DNA of 42,007 nucleotides from Ignavibacteria bacterium (lineage in GTDB: Bacteria > Bacteroidota > Ignavibacteria > Tepidaquicellales > OLB5): the NCBI GenBank assembly GCA_019912545.1, contig JAIOIK010000030.1:1-42007 (forward strand), written 5' to 3'. The notes beneath the pieces are model-generated. The model worked only from the letters and a program-made list of their open reading frames with translations, did not search any database and was not told where the DNA came from. How positions within the stretch are numbered: position 1 is the first letter of the stretch; each line of letters opens with the position of its first letter. Shown here piece by piece: positions 34,984 to 42,007 of this stretch. The position numbers and the translations under genes are program-made.

Positions 34984-35007
34984 GAAGTAATTCCGCCGGT
35001 TTTTTAT

Positions 35008-35036
35008 ACCCCTGTCAAAACGCAGGGGTTTATTTT
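35008..35036 (+). terminator. Rho-independent terminator after the second SBBP gene
   Basis: ACCCCTG (35008-35014) pairs with CAGGGGT (35023-35029), followed by TTATTTT. Confidence 0.8.
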
Positions 35037-35117
35037 ATATCTTAGAAGCAAATTTCTGATTATATTGTGTTAATTGTGTAATTCTTTGGGAGTCAATTTT
35101 TAAAAATTTATCAGAAA

Positions 35118-38100
35118 TTGTCCGAAATAGTTATCAAATCACGGCTTGAAATTCCTGCTTTGCCCGGGAATATTATATCGAGAGAAAGGCTGAATACTCT
35201 TATTCACAATAATATCAATAAGAAGCTCATATTTATAGAAGCGCCAGCGGGATACGGCAAAACGACCCTTGTTATAGATTATCTAAATTTACATAAACAT
35301 GAATATGCATGGTTCAGTGTTCCGGAAAATACACAGGATTTTTATTCATTTATAAATTATTTAACCGATTCACTTTCCAGAATAAATCCGGAATTCGGGA
35401 AAACAACGGCACAGATAATTGATTCTTCCAGGCAAAGCCTGGATTTTAAGAATGACCGGAAAGATATCATCGAGTCTGTAACCGGAACTTTTATAAATGA
35501 TTTTCTTGTGAGCTTTCAGGATGATACGATACTGGTAATAGATGATGTTCATAATATTAAGTCTGGCTGGGCTGCAGAAACATTTAATCTGCTGCTGGAA
35601 AATCTTCCAATGCGCCTGCATTTGTTCATTATTTCCAGAGAAAAGCCGGTTTTTAATACCGTCAGGCTTAATTCAAAAAGAAGCATAAAGGAAATTAAAA
35701 AGCAGGATATATTATTCAACGAGGACGAAACAAAAAAACTCCTGTATTTATCCGGAAATAAAAGCAATACAACTGCCGAACGTGTATATAATAAATTGAA
35801 CGGCTGGGTAACGGGTATCCACCTGCTACTTCAGGCAAAGAAATTTGAAAATGATGAAATGAATCTTGATTTTAGCTATATACCGGATATCCTTTATAAA
35901 TTTTTCGCCAGTGAGATATTTGACAATCTTGATGAGAATGTTCAGGACTTTTTGCTTAAAACATCATTGCTGGATGATTTTTCTTACGGCATTTGTAATA
36001 ATATTCTTGGCATTAAATCCGCAGGCACAATCATTGAAGAACTGTATAATAGAAATATCTTTATAGATCTTAAGCCCGACGAGACCATACCTTCTTATAA
36101 GTACCAATCGCTGTTTAAGGAATTTCTTTTAATGAAACTAAATTTACTTAAATCAAAAGAGGAAATTCGTTCTATCTATGATCGCATTGCAGATTTTTAC
36201 GATCAATGTGGCGAGGTGGATAATCAAATTGATTTCAGGATAAAAAGCGGCAGCTGCAACAGAGCAGCCGAACTTATCAAAGCAAACTTTGAAACGTTAT
36301 TCAATAACGGAAAACATGAAAAATTGTGGAAATGGCTAAACGGCCTGCCCGATGTAATAAAAAATCAAAATGCCTGCATTAAATTTTATATCGGGAAATT
36401 ATACTATTTTTATTTAGGCGAACTTGATCCTGCGCTTGAATATATCAGCTTATCTATAAAGCTTGGAGGAAAGAAAGACAAGAATTTTATCATTACAGCC
36501 TTAATAGAAAAAACGAAAATTCTCGTCTACTTAGGAAGAATTGATGAAGCTCTGCTAACGGTGAATCATATGTTAAAGATGAAAACAGGAAAAGAAAATA
36601 AAGTGCGCATTTATTATTCAGCATCGACAGTATATTACAGCGCAGTAGATTATGATAAATGCCTTGAAATGCTGAATAAAACCCTGAAAATCAACGAAGA
36701 ATGCCTCATTCCGGGGTTTGATGTTAATGTTAATTCACTTATTGGAAACATATACCTTGCAAGAGGAGAATTTATTAAAGCATGTTATTACCTTGAGCTT
36801 GTTGCTGATAAGCTGAGCAATGTATATAAAAGGCTTTTTGCCCTAACTAACTTAGCAGAATTGTATTCCTATACAGGGCGGTATGAAGCGGCAAAGGTAT
36901 ATCTTGATAGGGCGGGATATATTTTAAAAACCTTTCCAAGCACTTACCATGAGATATACATTTTGCTTGGTGAAGGTTTTTTAAGGTTTGAGTGCGGTGA
37001 CTACGAAGAAGCAATACAGATCCATAAAAAGGTAAATGCAATGTCTGTGAAAGCAAATTATAACTACTATATTTATTTCAGTAATATTGTAATTGCTTTG
37101 TGCAATTATTATCTCGGTAAAGAATCTCTTTCTGAAAAGCATTTAAAAATTGCCGGGTCGGTAACGGCAAAAGGCCTGGAATACAGGGTCAATGAACTCA
37201 AGTTTATTAATGTACTTTTGCTGAAAAGGAAATTTTCCATTAAAAACACAAAGAAAATGGAGAGGGATTTACTGGCGGCATTAAAATATAATAAACAAAA
37301 CAAATTCTATTATGATACGGCCAGGATTTTATTTCATACAGCTCACTATTATCTTCTTTCAGGAAAATATGATGATGCGAAACATTACCTTCTGGATGCA
37401 ATGAAGCTTGCCTCCGGAAATGATTATCTATCGTTTCTTGAAAGAGAATATCAGCATAACAGGGATATTTTCGATTTTGCCGCAGTAAACGATATCGGTA
37501 AAGATACAATATTGGTAATTCATTTAAATAATAATGAAAAGCGTTCATTAAAATGGATTTCAGCTCCTGCCAGACAAAGAATACAAAGATCATTATCAAA
37601 TTTATGGGATATAGAAATGGAAGCATTTGGGAACCTTCAGTTTAAAATCAGAGGGCAGGTTGTTCCCGATAGCACATGGTCAAGAAAAAAATGCAAGATG
37701 ATCTTAGCATGGCTAATTTTAAATAAAGAAAAAAGAATCAATAAAGAAATAATAATTGACAGGTTTTTCGGTGAACTATCCGCCGAATCTGCTGAGAACA
37801 TATTTCACCAAATAATTCATAACATCAGGAGTGTTATTAAAGTAATAGTCGGGAAAAAGGGATTCACTGGTCAGAATATACCCGAGTTTGTGATTTATGA
37901 TCATAAAAATCTATACATGAACCCTGATTTTAACTATATATCAGATGTAGAAAGACTGGATCGCATTAATGAAGCAATTAACAAATGCAGAGATACAGAG
38001 GAAATAAAGGAATTAATCAGCGAGGCAAAAATAATTTATAAAGGCAATCTTTTTACTAAATTTGATGAAAGCTGGTGCAAAGAACTTAGAAACCAATACT

Positions 38101-38141
38101 CTGAGAAATTTGAGCTCATCATTCAAAAAGGTGCGGGTTGA
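35118..38141 (+). CDS. MalT-like STAND ATPase regulator with SARP/BTAD-type C-terminus
   Basis: A large cytoplasmic signal-integrating regulator. The Walker A motif is 'APAGYGKTT' (about residues 42-50) and Walker B is 'TILVIDDVHNI' (about 136-146), in the order and spacing of MalT-type NTPases ('WFSVPENTQD', 'GWVTGIHLLLQA'). Helical TPR-like repeats fill about 380-830. Instead of the LuxR helix-turn-helix of MalT, the C-terminus (about 835-1007) begins 'AFGNLQFKIRGQVV', contains 'WSRKKCKMILAWLILNKEKRI' split around 'KMILAWL', and ends in a BTAD-like helical part: the OmpR-type winged helix plus BTAD of SARP activators. Translation appears to start at TTG 35118. Its targets are unknown; neighbouring surface genes are candidates. 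Confidence 0.87.
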   Translation: MSEIVIKSRLEIPALPGNIISRERLNTLIHNNINKKLIFIEAPAGYGKTTLVIDYLNLHKHEYAWFSVPENTQDFYSFINYLTDSLSRINPEFGKTTAQIIDSSRQSLDFKNDRKDIIESVTGTFINDFLVSFQDDTILVIDDVHNIKSGWAAETFNLLLENLPMRLHLFIISREKPVFNTVRLNSKRSIKEIKKQDILFNEDETKKLLYLSGNKSNTTAERVYNKLNGWVTGIHLLLQAKKFENDEMNLDFSYIPDILYKFFASEIFDNLDENVQDFLLKTSLLDDFSYGICNNILGIKSAGTIIEELYNRNIFIDLKPDETIPSYKYQSLFKEFLLMKLNLLKSKEEIRSIYDRIADFYDQCGEVDNQIDFRIKSGSCNRAAELIKANFETLFNNGKHEKLWKWLNGLPDVIKNQNACIKFYIGKLYYFYLGELDPALEYISLSIKLGGKKDKNFIITALIEKTKILVYLGRIDEALLTVNHMLKMKTGKENKVRIYYSASTVYYSAVDYDKCLEMLNKTLKINEECLIPGFDVNVNSLIGNIYLARGEFIKACYYLELVADKLSNVYKRLFALTNLAELYSYTGRYEAAKVYLDRAGYILKTFPSTYHEIYILLGEGFLRFECGDYEEAIQIHKKVNAMSVKANYNYYIYFSNIVIALCNYYLGKESLSEKHLKIAGSVTAKGLEYRVNELKFINVLLLKRKFSIKNTKKMERDLLAALKYNKQNKFYYDTARILFHTAHYYLLSGKYDDAKHYLLDAMKLASGNDYLSFLEREYQHNRDIFDFAAVNDIGKDTILVIHLNNNEKRSLKWISAPARQRIQRSLSNLWDIEMEAFGNLQFKIRGQVVPDSTWSRKKCKMILAWLILNKEKRINKEIIIDRFFGELSAESAENIFHQIIHNIRSVIKVIVGKKGFTGQNIPEFVIYDHKNLYMNPDFNYISDVERLDRINEAINKCRDTEEIKELISEAKIIYKGNLFTKFDESWCKELRNQYSEKFELIIQKGAG

Positions 38142-38149
38142 ACGCCAAT

Positions 38150-38469
38150 TTACTTTTGGATATACTTTGCTTTCACAATTTCATGCATATAGTTCCCCGT
38201 GAACCCAGCATTCACCAGCCGGCAATGTAATTATTACCTTCCCTACCCAATACTTATAAAGATGCACTTTCGCTCATATTCAGACCACTATCTTAATTTC
38301 TCACCCAAACGGGCTCTTCTATAGATATTGCTTAAGCTATCAAGCGGCAATTTTAATGTAATGATCATCGTTGCCGTGCCAGTTATATTTTGCAATCCAC
38401 TCTTCATTTACCTGTGCAAATGATAAAGAGCAATGCACAAAAAGTGTAATTCCCATAATGAAGCAGCAT
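38150..38469 (-). pseudogene. Decayed N-terminus of an SBBP surface protein
   Basis: On the minus strand, 'IMGITLFVHCSLSFAQ' then 'VNEEWIAKYNWHGND' reads like the signal peptide and first strand of the SBBP proteins ('QVSQEWASTYNGPGN'). An AGGAG precedes an ATG at 38469 in the neighbouring frame, so one base near the start has shifted. A stop follows after '...YIKIAA', and further down other frames show scattered matches such as 'GNNYIAGW'. No sorting domain is left. This explains most of the 375-base gap after the MalT-like gene. Confidence 0.5.
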
Positions 38470-38516
38470 TTTGGAATTTTTTCTCCTATGAATTATTCCT
38501 TCAAACTATTGATTTT

Positions 38517-39776
38517 CTATTTAACAAGGATCATCTTTTTTGTCTGCGAGTAATCCCCGGCTATAAGTTTATAACAATAAATCCCTGATGCAAAATTCGC
38601 TCCGTCCCACTCAACCTCATATGTTCCCGGCTTGAGTTGCTCGTTGACAAGTGTTACCATTTCACTTCCAAGGATGTCGTAAACATATAGCCCCACTCCC
38701 AGCCCATCGTAGGAGAGGGGAGTTGCAGGAATTGAGAAGCGGATTTTTGTATTTGGATTAAACGGATTTGGAAAGTTTTGTTTCAGTGAAAAATTTTCAG
38801 GGATATTATTACTTATTGGCTCAATTGCTGTGATACCGCCATTGGTAGTTTTTAGTATTGTTCCTAAGTCTCCGACAGCCCACCCGGTAGCTGCAGATGT
38901 AAAATAAATGCTGCGCAGTGAATTTGAAGTGCCGCTTATTTGGTCTGACCAGTTTGTGCCGCCATCAGAAGTGTACATTATTGTACCTATCCAGCCGGCA
39001 GCCCATCCTGTTGAAACATTTGCGAAAAATACCGATGTTAAAGCATTTCCAAGCGGAACAGGTAGTATTGCCCAGTTATTTCCTGAATCAGTTGATTTTA
39101 ATATTGGCGGACTTGGAGAGCCCATACCCACAGTGTAACCTGTTGTTGTAATCCCTGCAGGAAAATGAACAGAATAAAGATACCAGGCAGGATTGCTAAT
39201 TGGCGCTGACCAGTTCAATCCACCGTTTGTCGTTTTGTAAAGAAAACCGTTGCCGGCTACATATCCAACTAGCGAATTATTGAAAAAAACCGAGTTAATT
39301 GCTAATGAACTGCTCAATAATGGAATCCAGTTCACACCGCTATTTGTTGTTTTTAAGATTGTCATAAACTCTCCTGCTGCCCACCCCGTAGTTGCAGATA
39401 TAAAATGAACTGAATTCAATGCAGAGGTAATCCCTGTGGTTTGAAGTGTCCATGATGTTCCGCCGTTTCCTGTAGTAATAATATCACCCATTGCTCCGAC
39501 TGCCCAGCCAACAGTTGTGCTCACAAAAAATACAGAGAAAAGAGGATTTGCAGTTGGACTCGTTTGAGATATCCAGTTTGTTCCTCCATTTGTTGTTTTT
39601 AATATTTTCCCAGCATAACCAACAGCCCAACCGGTCATGTCGTTTACAAAGAAAACAGAACGCATATGTTCGGTTGTCCCGCTGGATTGGGTAACCCAGC
39701 CCGGTTGAGAAAAGAGAGACTGACTTAAGAAATAAAATAGTGAACAGAGAACTAATGTATTCCTGAGAAAATTCAT
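38517..39776 (-). CDS. Secreted YCF48-repeat beta-propeller protein with T9SS sorting domain
   Basis: Signal peptide 1-23, then seven repeats of about 42 residues (about 28-320) of the type 'SVFFVNDMTGWAVGYAGKIL' followed by 'KTTNGGTNW', the YCF48/BNR form. YCF48 itself helps photosystem II assembly in phototrophs; in non-photosynthetic bacteria the repeat is just a surface beta-propeller, so no photosynthetic role is implied. The sorting domain runs from 'NFPNPFNPNTK' to 'KKMILVK'. Its loop carries a third kind of repeat insertion (38691-38724), read as 'TPLSYDGLGVGL'. Confidence 0.9.
   Translation of the reverse strand: MNFLRNTLVLCSLFYFLSQSLFSQPGWVTQSSGTTEHMRSVFFVNDMTGWAVGYAGKILKTTNGGTNWISQTSPTANPLFSVFFVSTTVGWAVGAMGDIITTGNGGTSWTLQTTGITSALNSVHFISATTGWAAGEFMTILKTTNSGVNWIPLLSSSLAINSVFFNNSLVGYVAGNGFLYKTTNGGLNWSAPISNPAWYLYSVHFPAGITTTGYTVGMGSPSPPILKSTDSGNNWAILPVPLGNALTSVFFANVSTGWAAGWIGTIMYTSDGGTNWSDQISGTSNSLRSIYFTSAATGWAVGDLGTILKTTNGGITAIEPISNNIPENFSLKQNFPNPFNPNTKIRFSIPATPLSYDGLGVGLYVYDILGSEMVTLVNEQLKPGTYEVEWDGANFASGIYCYKLIAGDYSQTKKMILVK
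38691..38724. repeat. In-frame repeat with ACTCCC / GGGAGT ends in a sorting domain
   Basis: The plus strand reads CCCCACTCCC...AGAGGGGAGTTG. The ends ACTCCC (38695-38700) and GGGAGT (38718-38723) are inverted, and the style matches the CCCCTC/GAGGGG intergenic family. It occupies the same sorting-domain loop that holds other palindromes in the genes at 22240, 23118, 26356 and 27748. Confidence 0.7.
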
Positions 39777-39900
39777 GATAATTTATTTTAATTTCTGAAA
39801 AATTTAGACAAACTCTCTGTTTATTAAGTTAATATACTGATTTTTTTTCTTTGAATACAACCGGAGTCGTATTAGACTTTAATTTTGACTGTTTTTTAAA

Positions 39901-39926
39901 TAAAAAAGCCGCCAAAAGAGGCGGCT
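39901..39926 (-). terminator. Rho-independent terminator after the lipoprotein gene
   Basis: On the minus strand AGCCGCC (39926-39920) pairs with GGCGGCT (39913-39907), followed by six T. It lies 24 bases past the stop of the gene at 39950. Confidence 0.88.
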
Positions 39927-39949
39927 CATAAATTTTTTGCAAAAGTTTC

Positions 39950-41284
39950 TTACTGAATCGTAAAAGTCCTGGCTGTCACAGATCCTGTTGAAAGCGATCC
40001 GGAAAAATTTGTAACACTTCCATTTACAATTACACGGCAATTAAAAGTCTTACTCACTCCTGTAAAGTGGCTTACATCAACATGATAATCTCCTGCCGGC
40101 ACAGTAGTTGTTGTACTGTAAATATTCTCAATTGCATTGCCAAATGTGGAAGTCCAGTCCCTATCCAGAGCAAAGTTTGTACTTGTCGGAGCGCCAAAAA
40201 AGACGTGTAGACCATTTGGACCAAACAAATGCAGATCAAGATCTGCAGTACTGCCCTGTATGTTTACCCAGGTCAGTGTTGCCTGCACAGTTCCCGTACC
40301 GAATGGTTGTGTTGGTGTCGGCCATGAAGTCGGCCTGCCGGGAATCCACGTCCCGCCTGGGGGTAATTGGCAACCCATAATTGTCCAGCCATCACCAATG
40401 GTATAGATCCAGCCTAAAGGCCAGTTTAATGAATTTGAAATTGTGACAGGTACGGGAACACTGTAAGTCTGTATATCATCTGACATCCAGTTCCTGGTTG
40501 AAACCCAGAACGTGTAAGTTCCAAGAGGCAAGATACCTCTGCAGAAGTCACTTGGGAACGGGCTTCCCGGCCAATTGGGAGAAATAAATACATCGCCAAC
40601 CAAACCGGCTGCATAAGAATTTACATAACCGGGCGGATATACCGGGTCTAATGTAACACTTGCAACAGTAAGAATAATAAATGTCAATCCGTCATTGGTG
40701 CACCATTGAACGCCCCCTTCGGATGGAATTGATAGCGGATTATCAGCAGTTGTACTTTTAAGCAAAACGAAAGAACCAAGTTTCAGAACATCAATATATA
40801 AATAATGAGAATTATCGGAGGGGTTAGTCCCAATATTTGAAGGAACAATTTTCCATTCGTTTGTTTCCGGGTAATAGCCCATTACAACTAAACCTGCTGG
40901 GGAGGACTCCGACCCAGCAGGCAGGTATATGCGAATAGTCATATTAAAAACAAACTGTTCAGGCCCTACTTTCACAAAATCGCTTATCCTGGTATATCCG
41001 GCAGGCAATTGAGAAACACCCTGTTCAATAGTAGAAGATGTATTAATTGAAAACACAACGGTTCCGGGGCTGCCGTTTTGCAGCTTTGGCACTGCTCCAA
41101 CCGGAATATTAACAATGAATCCGTTATTGCTCAATGATCCTTCCTGGTTAGAAGTTAAAGTTTTTGTGGTGCCACTTCCGGTTCCCGGGTCATTTGGAGC
41201 AGTTGTATCATTATTGCAGGCGGGAAAAAATGAGAATATAATTCCAATTAATACTGCTGGAAAAATCCTGTATGGTTTGATCAT
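39950..41284 (-). CDS. Large surface lipoprotein with C-terminal beta-sandwich domain
   Basis: A lipobox 'FFPAC' ends at C23, so the mature protein is probably lipid-anchored. A Gly/Thr/Asn-rich linker (about 24-45) precedes a beta-rich domain (about 46-165) with 'NNGFIVNIPVGAVP' and 'MTIRIYLPAG', resembling ZU5-like or similar envelope modules. The C-terminal part (about 330-444), with 'TATLTWVNIQGSTADLDLHLFGPNG' in shortened form 'STADLDLHLFGP' and 'PAGDYHVDVSHF', resembles the DUF2135/YfaP-type beta-sandwich. It lacks the T9SS sorting domain. Function unknown; it is transcribed alone with its own terminator. Confidence 0.78.
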   Translation of the reverse strand: MIKPYRIFPAVLIGIIFSFFPACNNDTTAPNDPGTGSGTTKTLTSNQEGSLSNNGFIVNIPVGAVPKLQNGSPGTVVFSINTSSTIEQGVSQLPAGYTRISDFVKVGPEQFVFNMTIRIYLPAGSESSPAGLVVMGYYPETNEWKIVPSNIGTNPSDNSHYLYIDVLKLGSFVLLKSTTADNPLSIPSEGGVQWCTNDGLTFIILTVASVTLDPVYPPGYVNSYAAGLVGDVFISPNWPGSPFPSDFCRGILPLGTYTFWVSTRNWMSDDIQTYSVPVPVTISNSLNWPLGWIYTIGDGWTIMGCQLPPGGTWIPGRPTSWPTPTQPFGTGTVQATLTWVNIQGSTADLDLHLFGPNGLHVFFGAPTSTNFALDRDWTSTFGNAIENIYSTTTTVPAGDYHVDVSHFTGVSKTFNCRVIVNGSVTNFSGSLSTGSVTARTFTIQ

Positions 41285-41491
41285 AAAACCCCCTTTTCTT
41301 TTTCTAAATATGTTTTGCAGACTTAATTCAGTTGAAGAAAATAAACACGATATTAATCATAAACAATATTCAAATTTATCCAAATATCGATTTTTACAGA
41401 ATTTTACACAATCCAGTGCGATTAAGGTCATATTATTTCCTGAGAAACCTCTAATATCAGGGTAGGTGTTCAGACTTTGTTGAAGCATTTG
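41285..41491. other. Upstream region of the lipoprotein gene, no further feature
   Basis: AAAAGGGGG (on the minus strand AAAGAAAAAGGGGG, about 41286-41300) lies just before the lipoprotein start and acts as its ribosome binding site. The rest is AT-rich and probably holds the promoter. No gene is seen until the repeat at 41492. Confidence 0.45.
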
Positions 41492-41543
41492 TCGGGGTGA
41501 TCCCGCCACGGCGGGACGGCCTTCCCGACACGGAGTGTCGGGA
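41492..41543. repeat. Direct-repeat copy 1 (GTCGGGGTGATCCCGCC...) plus a second palindrome
   Basis: The block TCGGGGTGA + TCCCGCC-AC-GGCGGGA + CGGCC recurs at 41802 in the same orientation, with a two-base difference in the loop. It is followed directly by TCCCGACAC-GGA-GTGTCGGGA (41523-41543), another perfect palindrome, which abuts the end of the GIY-YIG frame. Confidence 0.75.
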
Positions 41544-41547
41544 CGCT

Positions 41548-41801
41548 CTACGGGCTGTTTAATTCTATCCATCGTAAAATTCTTTGTTTGTTCTTGAAAG
41601 ATTTTAGCATCTTTTCCAGTAAAATAGCATTTGTTCTGGATTCAAATCCTTTTACTAAGAGAATTTTCCACGGACCTTTGTTCTTAGTGCTTAAAGATAT
41701 ATCGAGTTGTGCTGTAACAAGCGGTTGTGGAGGTTATTTGTCTGACCAATATAAAGTTTTCCGGTGGATTCCGACTGAATTATGTAAGTATAATAATTCA
41801 T
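41548..41801 (-). pseudogene. Frameshifted GIY-YIG nuclease family gene
   Basis: On the minus strand the first part 'MNYYTYIIQSESTGKLYIGQ' continues 'TNNLHNRLLQHNS' and stops at TAA (41691-41693). The neighbouring frame then continues 'STKNKGPWKILLVKGFESRT' and 'NAILLEKMLKSFKNKQR' to a stop at 41548. Joined, they give the usual UPF0213/GIY-YIG protein of about 85 residues: 'TYI...YIG' with the R and the 'HN' and 'KGPW' blocks in place. So one small indel splits the gene. These single-domain nucleases often travel near mobile sequence. Repeat copies of the same sequence lie at both ends (41492 and 41802). Confidence 0.85.
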
Positions 41802-41832
41802 TGTCGGGGTGATCCCGCCTTGGCGGGACGGC
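41802..41832. repeat. Direct-repeat copy 2
   Basis: TCGGGGTGA + TCCCGCC-TT-GGCGGGA + CGGCC, the same orientation as copy 1. The first ten bases (GTCGGGGTGA) also match the 3' end of tRNA-Pro at 41903-41912. Confidence 0.75.
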
Positions 41833-41855
41833 CTCAACTATCCAGCCTGAAAATG

Positions 41856-41886
41856 AAAAAGCCCAGAATGAGTTTCAATTCTGAGC
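41856..41886 (-). terminator. Rho-independent terminator after tRNA-Pro
   Basis: On the minus strand GCTCAGAAT (41886-41878) pairs with ATTCTGGGC (41869-41861) with one G-T pair, followed by TTTTT. It lies 17 bases past the 3' end of the tRNA. Confidence 0.85.
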
Positions 41887-41903
41887 CATAAACCGATTTT
41901 CAG

Positions 41904-41977
41904 TCGGGGTGAGAGGATTCGAACCTCCGGCCTCCTAGTCCCGAACCAGGCGCTCTACCGGGCTGAGCCACACCCCG
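41904..41977 (-). tRNA. tRNA-Pro (anticodon CGG)
   Basis: On the minus strand the 7-bp acceptor CGGGGTG pairs with CACCCCG, a D-arm GCTC...GAGC follows, then anticodon stem CCTGG/CTAGG around loop TTCGGGA with anticodon CGG and G37, and a T-arm with TTCGAAT. C1-G72 and discriminator A fit proline. CCA is not encoded. The tRNA is complete and decodes CCG. Confidence 0.96.
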
Positions 41978-42007
41978 AAAATAATGAATACAAACATAAG
42001 AAAAATA

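Noticed and set aside
38517-39776. Photosystem II assembly factor (YCF48)
   Set aside because: Only the repeat type matches; a signal peptide and a T9SS sorting domain make it a surface protein.
41357-41572. 71-codon minus-strand frame over the repeat at 41492
   Set aside because: Overlaps the GIY-YIG gene end and palindromes; composition is repeat-derived.

Overview
The window looks like a chromosomal segment from a free-living member of the Bacteroidota/Chlorobiota lineage, most likely the Ignavibacteria. This is inferred from seven surface or secreted proteins (one frameshifted) that end in the type IX secretion (T9SS) sorting domain in its 'NYPNPFNPST...LGREV...PGTYEVEWD...SGVYFYKL...TKKMILVK' style, from the AT-rich coding sequence and from frequent signal-peptide and lipoprotein genes. 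No 16S rRNA gene or ribosomal protein gene is present, so the assignment stays an inference. Several broken frames could be real decay or assembly error.

Layout. 150-3175: a beta-lactamase-fold serine hydrolase, then a tight RidA-like / VOC / SDR trio. 3283-3923: a remnant of a sorting domain (minus) and a two-CBS protein. 4003-4612: a repeat-rich gap. 4613-7267: a ChlI/MoxR-like AAA+ ATPase followed by clpS and aat, both N-degron pathway genes. 7407-9456: a two-gene restriction-modification system (methyltransferase with a G8 tract, then an MvaI/BcnI-like nuclease). 9508-9963: rpiB (minus). 10214-16778: a two-gene signalling operon (5 PAS + 4 tandem GAF + HisKA_2 kinase, then a REC-PAS-HisKA_3 kinase). 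17387-21091: a fused E2-E1 2-oxoglutarate dehydrogenase/decarboxylase. 21393-21811: two paralogous single-helix proteins of 34 and 35 residues, each with its own ribosome binding site and hairpin. 22240-29415: a surface-protein cluster (beta-propeller/BNR/SBBP proteins with sorting domains, a lipoprotein, a probable beta-barrel). 29763-33028: a WYL regulator, an OmpA-VWA protein and a broken trypsin-like protease. 33346-39776: another SBBP protein, a MalT-like ATPase with a SARP-type C-terminus, a decayed SBBP gene and a YCF48-repeat protein. 39950-41284: a large lipoprotein. 41548-41977: a frameshifted GIY-YIG nuclease gene between direct repeats, then tRNA-Pro(CGG).

The strongest unusual signal is a collection of short palindromic repeats of several unrelated sequences. 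They are scattered through the gaps, nested in each other (17176-17290), and also sit in frame inside protein-coding genes. Five sorting domains carry one of three different palindromes at the same inter-strand loop, and one of them carries a fourth palindrome in a second loop. This resembles the in-frame palindromic elements of Rickettsia, but is focused on a secretion tag. The twin micro-proteins, the possible phase-variable methyltransferase and the GIY-YIG/tRNA repeat arrangement are the next most interesting items.
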